NCBI GenBank assembly: GCA_003599885.1
Contig: QZKW01000089.1
Span: forward strand, 1 to 64,000
DNA length: 64,000 nt
Origin: Desulfobacteraceae bacterium
GTDB lineage: Bacteria > Desulfobacterota > Desulfobacteria > Desulfobacterales > Desulfosalsimonadaceae
Reading direction: 5' to 3'
Shown one piece after another: positions 8,173-14,917 of the stretch (position 1 is its first letter; every line of letters begins with the position of its first letter). Made by a program: the position numbers and the translations under genes. Below the pieces are notes generated by a model. The model was given only the letters and a program-made list of their open reading frames with translations. It had not been told where the DNA came from and did no database searches.

Positions 8173-9497
8173 CCCCCCATCTGTTTGTCAGTAAAACCAT
8201 AAGCCGCGAGAATTTCATTTACCTTATTGTATGTTTCAAAAATCAGCGCACCGCAAATTTGCTTGCCTGCCGGAGTGCCCGCCTGATCACCCACGATATC
8301 CGTGCAGCTTGTGCCCTTAAATTTTGACGCGGTCTTTTGGCGAAACCATTCGCCCAGCTCCTGAAGCATCGGAAATAATTTTTCAGATTCAGCTTCATTG
8401 TCAGCGCCCTTGCCTCCGTACCAGGCCAGAATGCTGGCCGCGCTTGTCATAACCCCGCACGTTTCATTAAAATTTGAGCAACCGAGACCCAGGCCGGACA
8501 TGGCGCGCACCAGACCGGGATTTTCGTGTCCCCTCTGCTCCAGGGCGAGGCTCATCATAATCTGGCTGCAATTGTATTTATTCCCCGCCAATTGGATCAT
8601 TCGATGGATGGTTTCGTCCTTTGACCGCTTCATCTTCTCTGCCGGTTTTTTTGCATAAAACTCGGCGCTCCAGACGTTTCCCACCGCGTTCATTGTCATC
8701 TGCTGGATGAGATCGTCGCGGTTCTGTGCCGGTTCGCCGGCGATCATTTCCTTCAGGCCGGGTATTTCCCCGGTTTCAAAAAATGACTGTATTTGAGATG
8801 CGTCATAGACAAACCGGTTTTTAACTTCCACGCGATTCATGCCCGCCTCGCGAAGTCCGGCCAGGTAGTCTTCCTCGCTGATGGCGCCGCCCACACAGGC
8901 GGCATATGCCTGAGTGTCCTGACGAAACCAGTCCGGCAGATTTTTTGCCACAATATCCGACACAAGCATTTGTCCGCCGGGTTTGAGCACCCGATGAATT
9001 TCCGAAAAAACACGCCCTTTTTCCGGTGAAAGGTTGATCACGCAATTGGAAATCACCCAGTCCACGGACCCGGATTCAACGGGCAGATTCTCAATTAGGC
9101 CGTACCGGACTTCCACGTTGGTCAATCCCTCTTTGCTGATATTCTCCCTTGCTTTTGCGATCATGGCTTCGGTCATATCCACGCCGATGATCCGCCCGGT
9201 CGGCCCGACTTTTCTGGCGGCCAGAATCAGGTCAAACCCCGCGCCGCTTCCGAGATCCAACACCGTATCGCCTTCTTTGACGCCGCTGAACGCCAGTGGA
9301 TTGCCGCAACCGAAAGAACTGGCGGCGGCATCGGAATTCAGCGGAAGGATATCAGCCGTTTCATATCCCGCCATGCCGATGATGGAACCTTTTTCTTTTT
9401 GGGGCGAGCAACCGCAGCCGCAGCCGCCGACAGTTGAACTGATTGCTTTTCCATAAGCCGTTGAAACCATTTCCCGGATTTGTTCATTCGGATTCAT
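8169..9497 (-). CDS. arsM: Arsenite S-adenosylmethionine methyltransferase fused to a C_GCAxxG_C_C domain
   Basis: A protein of 442 residues. Residues 1-285 are ArsM, which methylates As(III) with S-adenosylmethionine: VLDLGSGAGFD (79-89) binds the cofactor, and Cys64 (FGCGNP), Cys152 (SNCVINL) and Cys201 (AACVGG) match the three arsenic-binding cysteines of known ArsM; an N-terminal CGCGC cluster is also present. Residues about 296-436 form a second domain of the C_GCAxxG_C_C type, with Cys310, Cys340, Cys347, Cys398 and Cys415 in the expected pattern, thought to be a thiol redox module. ArsM proteins usually stop after the first domain. It is the last gene of an arsR-led operon, 17 bases after the membrane protein gene. 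Activity is inferred. Confidence 0.93.
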   Translation of the reverse strand: MNPNEQIREMVSTAYGKAISSTVGGCGCGCSPQKEKGSIIGMAGYETADILPLNSDAAASSFGCGNPLAFSGVKEGDTVLDLGSGAGFDLILAARKVGPTGRIIGVDMTEAMIAKARENISKEGLTNVEVRYGLIENLPVESGSVDWVISNCVINLSPEKGRVFSEIHRVLKPGGQMLVSDIVAKNLPDWFRQDTQAYAACVGGAISEEDYLAGLREAGMNRVEVKNRFVYDASQIQSFFETGEIPGLKEMIAGEPAQNRDDLIQQMTMNAVGNVWSAEFYAKKPAEKMKRSKDETIHRMIQLAGNKYNCSQIMMSLALEQRGHENPGLVRAMSGLGLGCSNFNETCGVMTSAASILAWYGGKGADNEAESEKLFPMLQELGEWFRQKTASKFKGTSCTDIVGDQAGTPAGKQICGALIFETYNKVNEILAAYGFTDKQMGG

Positions 9498-9514
9498 TTT
9501 GATTCTCCTTAAAT

Positions 9515-10309
9515 TTATTTTTTGGGTTGATTATTGACGTGACGCCAGGGACGCCACTTGTAAGGGATCAGCATGGGTACGTTGCGCTGGTAGTTCCGGT
9601 ATGCATCGCCAAAGGAAGCAACCAGGTCTCTTTCCTCAAGCATTGCGCCGACGATAATCCATACGGTCCAGAGCCCGTTAAACAGCAGCCGGTCCGTGGT
9701 CACGGAGACCGTGGCCCATATCAGCAGAAGGCTGAAGAAATACAAAGGATGCCGGACCAGTCGGTAATTCCCGCGCACCGTAAAGACGGGTTCCTTTGCC
9801 GTCCTGCCCTTTAAATGGATGACAATTTCCCGGATGCCGAGGGGGTCAAACGGCCGCAGGGACCGGAAGGTGACATAGAAACCGATAATGGAGAGGAAGA
9901 ACAGGACGCGCATGAAAAAATAAGCCATTCCATCCAGATCAACCTGGAAGGAGGTGGATTTTTGCCAGAAAAGCATGAGTATCACTAAAAATATTCCGGA
10001 GAAAATCGAATAGATTGCGCCGAGGTAATCCTGGGGAATAAAACCGGATAACCATTTGCGAAAGCCGTTGCGAACCATGAGGCTGTGTTGAAGGAAAAAA
10101 AGAAAACAAAGCAGGGCGTCGATAAAAAGATTCGTTTGTTCATTAAAGCCCAAAGCCATCTGACCCGGCAATCCGGTATAAAGGAAAACACCGAAAAGAA
10201 TCGCGGAAACGCCTCCCAGTAAACCGGAAAGCGCCATCACCCCGTAAGAGGGGACACAGACTTTTGACATGCATGAAGTGTTGACTGGAAGTTGGTTTTC
10301 ATTTTTCAT
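9515..10309 (-). CDS. MddA/NnrU-like membrane methyltransferase family protein
   Basis: A membrane protein of 264 residues with about six hydrophobic segments. It carries LQHSLMVR in the first half and, near the C-terminus, YRLVRHPLY, WATVSVTTDRLLF, LEERDLVASFGDAYRNYQ and VPMLIP. This arrangement matches from memory the MddA (methanethiol S-methyltransferase) branch of the NnrU/isoprenylcysteine-methyltransferase superfamily, where the RHPxY...EERD motifs bind S-adenosylmethionine. It sits between arsR and arsM in one operon, with AGGAGCG before the ATG. A thiol, sulfide, selenide or arsenic-thiol substrate is plausible; the substrate is not shown by sequence. An alternative is an uncharacterised ICMT-like protein of other function. 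Confidence 0.72.
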   Translation of the reverse strand: MKNENQLPVNTSCMSKVCVPSYGVMALSGLLGGVSAILFGVFLYTGLPGQMALGFNEQTNLFIDALLCFLFFLQHSLMVRNGFRKWLSGFIPQDYLGAIYSIFSGIFLVILMLFWQKSTSFQVDLDGMAYFFMRVLFFLSIIGFYVTFRSLRPFDPLGIREIVIHLKGRTAKEPVFTVRGNYRLVRHPLYFFSLLLIWATVSVTTDRLLFNGLWTVWIIVGAMLEERDLVASFGDAYRNYQRNVPMLIPYKWRPWRHVNNQPKK

Positions 10310-10336
10310 GGCTCGCTCCTTTCTTTAGTGTAAAGA

Positions 10337-10355
10337 TGCACATTTATGCATATAT
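10337..10355. promoter_or_regulatory. Putative ArsR operator, copy 1
   Basis: TGCA-N6-TGCATATAT lies between arsR and the membrane methyltransferase gene. The same TGCA-N6-TGCAT-R-TAT arrangement recurs inside the arsR promoter on the opposite strand. Shared spacing and position in the operon suggest a regulator-binding site; binding by the encoded ArsR is inferred. Confidence 0.45.
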
Positions 10356-10389
10356 TTGGTTAAAAAATTTTCAGGTTTTTGTTCGGGCG

Positions 10390-10752
10390 CTACTTAGAAC
10401 AGCAATCCGGCGGGCAGCACACCGAAATGCTTTTCTTGATTTGCGTCAGAAACTTTTCAAGTTTATCGATAAATGCCTGGGCGTTAATGCTGTAATACAT
10501 GTGCCGGGTTTCCTTTTCACAACACAACATGCCGACCTCCTGCATTTGATTCAGATGCCGTGAAACAACCGACCGGTCCTGGGGCATATTCTCCGTAATG
10601 GATGCGATGTCAGACCGTCCGTTCTTCATCAGATAAGATAGGATCTGAATGCGGACCGGTTCCCCCAGGGTTTTGAAAAACCGGGCATCATAGGCGTCGG
10701 AAAATTCTTTCAGAATTTCATCTCGGGTTTTTATGTGGGTTTGTATTTCCAT
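10390..10752 (-). CDS. arsR: ArsR family transcriptional repressor
   Basis: A winged helix-turn-helix protein of 120 residues with FFKTLGEPVRIQILSYL and the recognition region SITENMPQDRSVVSRHLNQM. ArsR repressors leave DNA when As(III) or another metal binds cysteines. The classical CVC motif of helix 3 is missing; cysteines occur instead as MLCCE in the wing region and as CCPPDCC at the very C-terminus, so the sensing site would be of an atypical type. The start was placed at 10752 rather than 10782, because the longer ORF would run through the -10 region. The new start has no Shine-Dalgarno sequence and lies almost at the predicted transcription start. It heads the operon with the MddA-like and arsM genes. 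Confidence 0.9.
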   Translation of the reverse strand: MEIQTHIKTRDEILKEFSDAYDARFFKTLGEPVRIQILSYLMKNGRSDIASITENMPQDRSVVSRHLNQMQEVGMLCCEKETRHMYYSINAQAFIDKLEKFLTQIKKSISVCCPPDCCSK

Positions 10753-10759
10753 GGTTATG

Positions 10760-10789
10760 CTTATACATGCACACAAATGCACGTGTCAA
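10760..10789 (-). promoter_or_regulatory. Sigma-70-type promoter of the arsR operon
   Basis: On the minus strand TTGACA (10789-10784) is followed after 18 bases by TATAAG (10765-10760). The predicted transcription start falls within a few bases of the arsR ATG at 10752, which suggests a leaderless or nearly leaderless message. An operator-like site overlaps the spacer and the -10. Confidence 0.72.
10763..10781 (-). promoter_or_regulatory. Putative ArsR operator, copy 2 (within the promoter)
   Basis: On the minus strand TGCA-N6-TGCATGTAT lies between and overlapping the promoter boxes, where a repressor would block RNA polymerase. It matches copy 1 in both half-sites and spacing. Confidence 0.5.
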
Positions 10790-11029
10790 GAAAAAAATGC
10801 ATAATTTTTAAAACAATTATTTCTTGAATTTTTTTGTGAAAATTCGGAATGGTACATGAAACCCTTGTTAATCATAAATATATTGTGTAAACAGGTATAT
10901 ACATTTCTCAGGATATTTGTTGCCGATTACAGATTTTCCGGTTAACCGGTTAGAGTGAAATAGGCCTTTCCGGTTATAGGAGATATCCAGAAACTTTTGA
11001 ATCACTTGTTGGACCGAAGGAACGAGTAT

Positions 11030-12049
11030 ATGAAAGGCCATCTGCTTCACAATGATCTGAGTCGCCTACTTAGATATAGAGACTCCATTTATGCTTCGGA
11101 TTTGCTGGTATGTGCGATCGCTTACTTCGATTTCTTTACATTTTTGAACAAATGTCCAAAGACATTTGATGAGATTTGCAACAAATTACGAATCCAGCCG
11201 CGACCGGCAGATGTCCTGCTGTCGCTTCTTGTGTCCATGGAATTGGTTGAAACATGTGAGCAAAAATATGGTTTGACCGAATTGTCTGCCACATACCTTG
11301 TTAGCGACAAACCCGGTAGCCTGGTTCCTTATTATTGTTCTCTCAAGAACCGACCTCAGTGTGTGGAATTTCGTGAGATCCTCCAAACCGGAAAGCCTGC
11401 CGGATGGTCTAGTAAGAAAGATGGCAAGGACTGGATGAAAAGCATGCAAGACCAAGAATTTGCAGATACCTTCACGGCTGCCATGGATAGTCGTGGCGTT
11501 TTTCTTGCTCAGAGGCTTGCAGAGAGATTCAACCTCAGTCAGCACACCGCTCTTTTGGACATTGCCGGTGGATCAGGTACATACGCTTGTTCCATTGCGC
11601 AAATAAATAGTCATCTTGCTGCTACTGTCCTTGAGTTACCACCTGTAGACCTTGCAACGAAACGCTCAATTGAGTCAAAGGGCATGTCGTCACAAGTTAA
11701 CGTTGTTGCTGGAAATATGTTTGAAGAACTTCCCACCGGCTATGACGTCCATTTGTTTGCTAACGCTTTCCATGATTGGGATATAGATTCCGTGGAAAAA
11801 CTAACCGCTAATTCTTTCAGGAGTCTGACTTCAGGCGGACTTATTGCGATTTTTGACGCCCATTTGAACCAATTCAAAAACGGCCCTCTTTCCGTTGCCG
11901 AATATTCTTGTCTCTTGATGCATTCGACAGAAGGCAAATGCTATTCAATAACAGAAATAAGCGACATTTTTACGTCTATTGGTTTTGGCCAAATTGTAGT
12001 CACAAATGTGGCTGCGGATAGGACCTTAATTACTGGAAAGAAAGATTAA
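11030..12049 (+). CDS. SAM-dependent O-methyltransferase, acetylserotonin-OMT-like (Methyltransf_2 type)
   Basis: A protein of 339 residues. The N-terminal part is a winged-helix dimerisation domain (FDEICNKLRIQPRPADVLLSLL). The C-terminal part is a Rossmann methyltransferase with LLDIAGGSGTYACSIA for S-adenosylmethionine, and AFHDWD, which holds the catalytic His of this O-methyltransferase family. The start at 11030 was preferred to 10997 because GGAACGAG lies before it. The gene is visibly AT-richer than its surroundings and its codon use differs, suggesting recent acquisition. A CCGGTTAACCGG palindrome (10938-10949) lies in the upstream region. Substrates of such enzymes are small aromatics or polyketides; nothing here reveals the substrate. 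Confidence 0.86.
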   Translation: MKGHLLHNDLSRLLRYRDSIYASDLLVCAIAYFDFFTFLNKCPKTFDEICNKLRIQPRPADVLLSLLVSMELVETCEQKYGLTELSATYLVSDKPGSLVPYYCSLKNRPQCVEFREILQTGKPAGWSSKKDGKDWMKSMQDQEFADTFTAAMDSRGVFLAQRLAERFNLSQHTALLDIAGGSGTYACSIAQINSHLAATVLELPPVDLATKRSIESKGMSSQVNVVAGNMFEELPTGYDVHLFANAFHDWDIDSVEKLTANSFRSLTSGGLIAIFDAHLNQFKNGPLSVAEYSCLLMHSTEGKCYSITEISDIFTSIGFGQIVVTNVAADRTLITGKKD

Positions 12050-12173
12050 ATTCTATGGAACGATTCAGGATTAGTGTAATGCAATGAGCCAATAGCGAAA
12101 GTGGTCCAACCATCCAGTCCACCGGATGGTCAAAAGTCGCCGCCAGTGACCGGCGCGTTATGAGGTGATAAAA

Positions 12174-12506
12174 ATGAAAAAAATAAATCCATATCTTGGA
12201 AAATGGCGTTTTGTCGAAATGGAAATGTGGGACCAGGAGTACATTGATATGGAAACCGAAGGCTACTTCCTTTTCGAAAAAGATGAATCGGGGTCTTTCC
12301 AATTCGGTTTGGTTCAGGGTCAAATAGACTATCAGATTGAAAAAACACGCGAAATTGAGCGGCTTGAATTTTCATGGGAAGGCCGGGATGAAAATGATGA
12401 AGCAACAGGCCGCGGGTGGGCTCTCATAAAAAACGACCACCTCGAAGGCAGATTTTACTTTCATTCGGGGGATAATTCCTGGTTTAAAGCAAAGAAATAC
12501 AGATAA
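12174..12506 (+). CDS. Hypothetical protein
   Basis: A protein of 110 residues that I do not recognise. It is acidic and rich in Trp, Phe and Tyr, with alternating strands (GKWRFVEMEMW, GYFLFEKDESGSFQFG, LEGRFYFHSGDNSWFKAKKY), suggesting a small all-beta fold, possibly lipocalin-like or barrel-like. There is no signal peptide and no cysteine. The ATG at 12174 was chosen because GAGGTG (12162-12167) precedes it. The next gene starts two bases after its stop, so the two are probably co-transcribed. Confidence 0.7.
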   Translation: MKKINPYLGKWRFVEMEMWDQEYIDMETEGYFLFEKDESGSFQFGLVQGQIDYQIEKTREIERLEFSWEGRDENDEATGRGWALIKNDHLEGRFYFHSGDNSWFKAKKYR

Positions 12507-12508
12507 TC

Positions 12509-13105
12509 ATGCTAACCTTTGAAGAGGGACAAGTAAAAGTGGCCGATGGAAAAAATCGCGTTTGCCCGGTTGAAAGAGCCGGCAGGCTTGACAGCCGGGT
12601 CCGGAGATGGTTTCAGAATCCCCGGAAAATATTGAAGCCGCATATTAAAAAAGGAATGACGGTCCTGGATATGGGATGCGGGCCGGGCTTTTTTTCTGTT
12701 GAAATGGCTGAAATGGTTGGTAAATCAGGCCGGGTGATTGCGGTTGATTTGCAGGAGGGGATGCTCCGGAAATTAGGAGACAAGATTAAAGGAACAGAAT
12801 TTGAGAAACGAATCTTGCTGGTTAAATGTGAAAAGGGCAAAATAGGCGTTTCGGAACCTGTTGATTTTGTTCTGGCATTTTATATGCTTCACGAGATTCC
12901 CAATCAGGATAAATTTTTCAAAGAGATCCGATCAATCCTGAAACCGAACGGACAAATTTTCATCGTGGAACCGCCAATCCATGTTTCAAAGACGGCATTT
13001 GAAGAAACTGTCGGAAAAGCCGTGGCTGCAGGTTTTACTCCTTTAGAGAGACCGAAGGTGTTTCTCAACAAAGCAGTGCTTTTGAGTAATAAAGTGAGAA
13101 TTTGA
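12509..13105 (+). CDS. Class I SAM-dependent methyltransferase
   Basis: A cytoplasmic protein of 198 residues. After CPVERAGRLDSRVRRWFQNP comes the cofactor site TVLDMGCGPGFFSVEMA (about 50-66), then VIAVDLQEGML and the later strands FVLAFYMLHEIP and IFIVEPP, all standard for methyltransferases of the Methyltransf_11/25 kind. The start lies two bases after the stop of the preceding gene, with no ribosome site of its own, so translation is probably coupled. The substrate is unknown. Composition is AT-richer than the flanking core genes. Confidence 0.86.
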   Translation: MLTFEEGQVKVADGKNRVCPVERAGRLDSRVRRWFQNPRKILKPHIKKGMTVLDMGCGPGFFSVEMAEMVGKSGRVIAVDLQEGMLRKLGDKIKGTEFEKRILLVKCEKGKIGVSEPVDFVLAFYMLHEIPNQDKFFKEIRSILKPNGQIFIVEPPIHVSKTAFEETVGKAVAAGFTPLERPKVFLNKAVLLSNKVRI

Positions 13106-13117
13106 AGGAATTGCAAG

Positions 13118-14917
13118 ATGTTCCGTATCCGCCGCATATTCGATGATGTCGTCCCTGCCAATCGCCATGCGCTGGAGCAGGTGAGAACCATTCTGCGTTC
13201 CCAGTTTGAGCTGCTTGACCGCCAGAAAATCGACCGCATTCCTGAATCCCTTCGGCATCCTTTAAAATACGGTTTCCGTTCGATTCTTTATGTAGCCGAA
13301 GATCAGAGATCCACCGTCCGGGGCTTGGCATTGCTTGATTATGATGCGGATCTGAAGTTCTGTTACCTTGATTACCTTGCCAGTGACAGCCGGCTGGCAG
13401 GACGCGGCGTGGGCGGAGCGCTTTATGACCGGGTCCGGAGCGAGGCCCTGTCCCACGGCGTCACCGGCGTATTCTTTGAGTGTCTGCCGGACGACCCGAA
13501 GCTTTGCCGCGACCCGGATGTCCTTAAACAAAACAAGGCGCGCCTGAAGTTCTATGCGGCATACGGGGCGCGTCCCATCGTGAACACGGCCTATGAAACC
13601 CCGGTTCGCGAGGACTCGGATAATCCGCCGTATCTGGTTTTCGATGGTCTGGCCCAGAGCGGGGAACTGCGCGGAAGTTACCTGAGGCAGGTGATGGCCT
13701 GCATTCTTGAACGCAAGTACGCGGACATTTGCAGCCCGGAGTATATCCGGATGGTGCTGGCGTCCGTGGGTGACGGACCCGTTCAATTCAGGGCGCCGCG
13801 CCATGCGGTATCGCAGACGGTGGAGCAAAGAAACGCTGCCGCTGCCGCCAATCTCGCCAAAATCGCTTTTGTGGTGACGGACCAGCACGAGATCCACCAT
13901 GTGAGGGAACGCGGGTATGTGGAGGCACCGGTGCGAATTCGTTCGATTAAAAAGGCCCTGGATCCGACAGGCATCTTTGATCCCGTGCCACCGAGAGCCT
14001 TCGGGGATTCATGGATTACCGCCGTGCATGATCCCGACTATGTGAGATATCTCAAAAAGGTCTGCAAGAATGCAAAGCCCAATACGCCCATCTATCCGTA
14101 TGTCTTCCCCATCCGCAACCGGGCAAGGCCGCCGGTGGAATTGCCCATTCGCGCCGGATATTACTGCATCGACACGTTCACGCCGATCAGCGGTCATGCG
14201 TATGTCGCTGCCCGCCGCGCCGTTGACTGTGCGCTGACCGGCGCCCATGAGCTTCTTTCCGGCAGACGGATCACTTACGCCCTGGTCCGCCCGCCGGGGC
14301 ACCACGCCGAAAGGGGATTCTTTGGGGGATTCTGTTATTTTAACAATGCCGCCATTGCCGCCCAATATCTCAGCCGGTTCGGAAAGGTCGCGATGTTAGA
14401 CATTGATTACCACCACGGCAACGGGCAGCAGGATATCTTCTATAATCGAAAGGACGTGCTGACAATTTCGATCCACGGGCATCCGCGCTTTGCCTATCCC
14501 TATTTTACAGGGTTTGCGAGTGATCGCGGCGAGGGAGAAGGGGTGGGCTTTAATGTGAATTACCCCTTGCCTGAGACGATAGACGCTGCCGATTATATTA
14601 AAACGCTTCAGCACACCCTGGCCCGCGTTCGGGATTTCAAGCCCTCCTTCTTTGTCGTGTGTTTCGGACTGGATACGGCAAAAGGAGATCCTACGGGCAC
14701 ATGGAGCCTTGCGAGCAAGGACTTTACAGCCATCGGCGCCGAGATCGGCCGTCTCCGGATGCCGTGCCTTGTGGTACAGGAAGGGGGCTACAACAACCGG
14801 TCCATCGGAACCAACGCAAAGAGCTTCTTTTATGGACTGCTGGCAGGAATGGGCCAGCCGCAACCGTCGCACAGGCATATGAAAAAGGATAATGGCATCA
14901 CGGGCGCCCGTCCTTAA
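13118..14917 (+). CDS. GNAT-type acetyltransferase domain fused to a histone-deacetylase/acetylpolyamine-amidohydrolase domain
   Basis: A protein of 599 residues. Residues about 1-190 look like a GNAT acyltransferase (LDYLASDSRLAGRGVGGALYDRV holds the acetyl-CoA pyrophosphate loop). Residues about 245-580 are a zinc-dependent deacetylase of the HDAC/AphA superfamily: RPPGHHAE (about 391), DIDYHHGNGQQDIFY (about 427, zinc Asp and His) and FGLDTAKGDPTG near the second zinc Asp. The two domains would add and remove acyl groups, perhaps on polyamines or protein lysines; the substrate is unknown. GAAGGAATTGCAAG precedes the ATG. It follows the two methyltransferase genes on the same strand. Its last 20 bases overlap the convergent ABC-transporter gene. 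Confidence 0.88.
   Translation: MFRIRRIFDDVVPANRHALEQVRTILRSQFELLDRQKIDRIPESLRHPLKYGFRSILYVAEDQRSTVRGLALLDYDADLKFCYLDYLASDSRLAGRGVGGALYDRVRSEALSHGVTGVFFECLPDDPKLCRDPDVLKQNKARLKFYAAYGARPIVNTAYETPVREDSDNPPYLVFDGLAQSGELRGSYLRQVMACILERKYADICSPEYIRMVLASVGDGPVQFRAPRHAVSQTVEQRNAAAAANLAKIAFVVTDQHEIHHVRERGYVEAPVRIRSIKKALDPTGIFDPVPPRAFGDSWITAVHDPDYVRYLKKVCKNAKPNTPIYPYVFPIRNRARPPVELPIRAGYYCIDTFTPISGHAYVAARRAVDCALTGAHELLSGRRITYALVRPPGHHAERGFFGGFCYFNNAAIAAQYLSRFGKVAMLDIDYHHGNGQQDIFYNRKDVLTISIHGHPRFAYPYFTGFASDRGEGEGVGFNVNYPLPETIDAADYIKTLQHTLARVRDFKPSFFVVCFGLDTAKGDPTGTWSLASKDFTAIGAEIGRLRMPCLVVQEGGYNNRSIGTNAKSFFYGLLAGMGQPQPSHRHMKKDNGITGARP

Noticed and set aside
10753-10782. Upstream ATG for arsR (10 extra residues, MHLCACISIT).
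   Set aside because: That stretch is the promoter -10 region and the operator; the transcript probably starts after it.
12060-12176. attC-like integron site before the 110-residue protein gene (GCGTTATGA near the start, two small hairpins).
   Set aside because: No matching complementary box was found at the other end and no integrase or cassette series is visible, so the resemblance is too weak.
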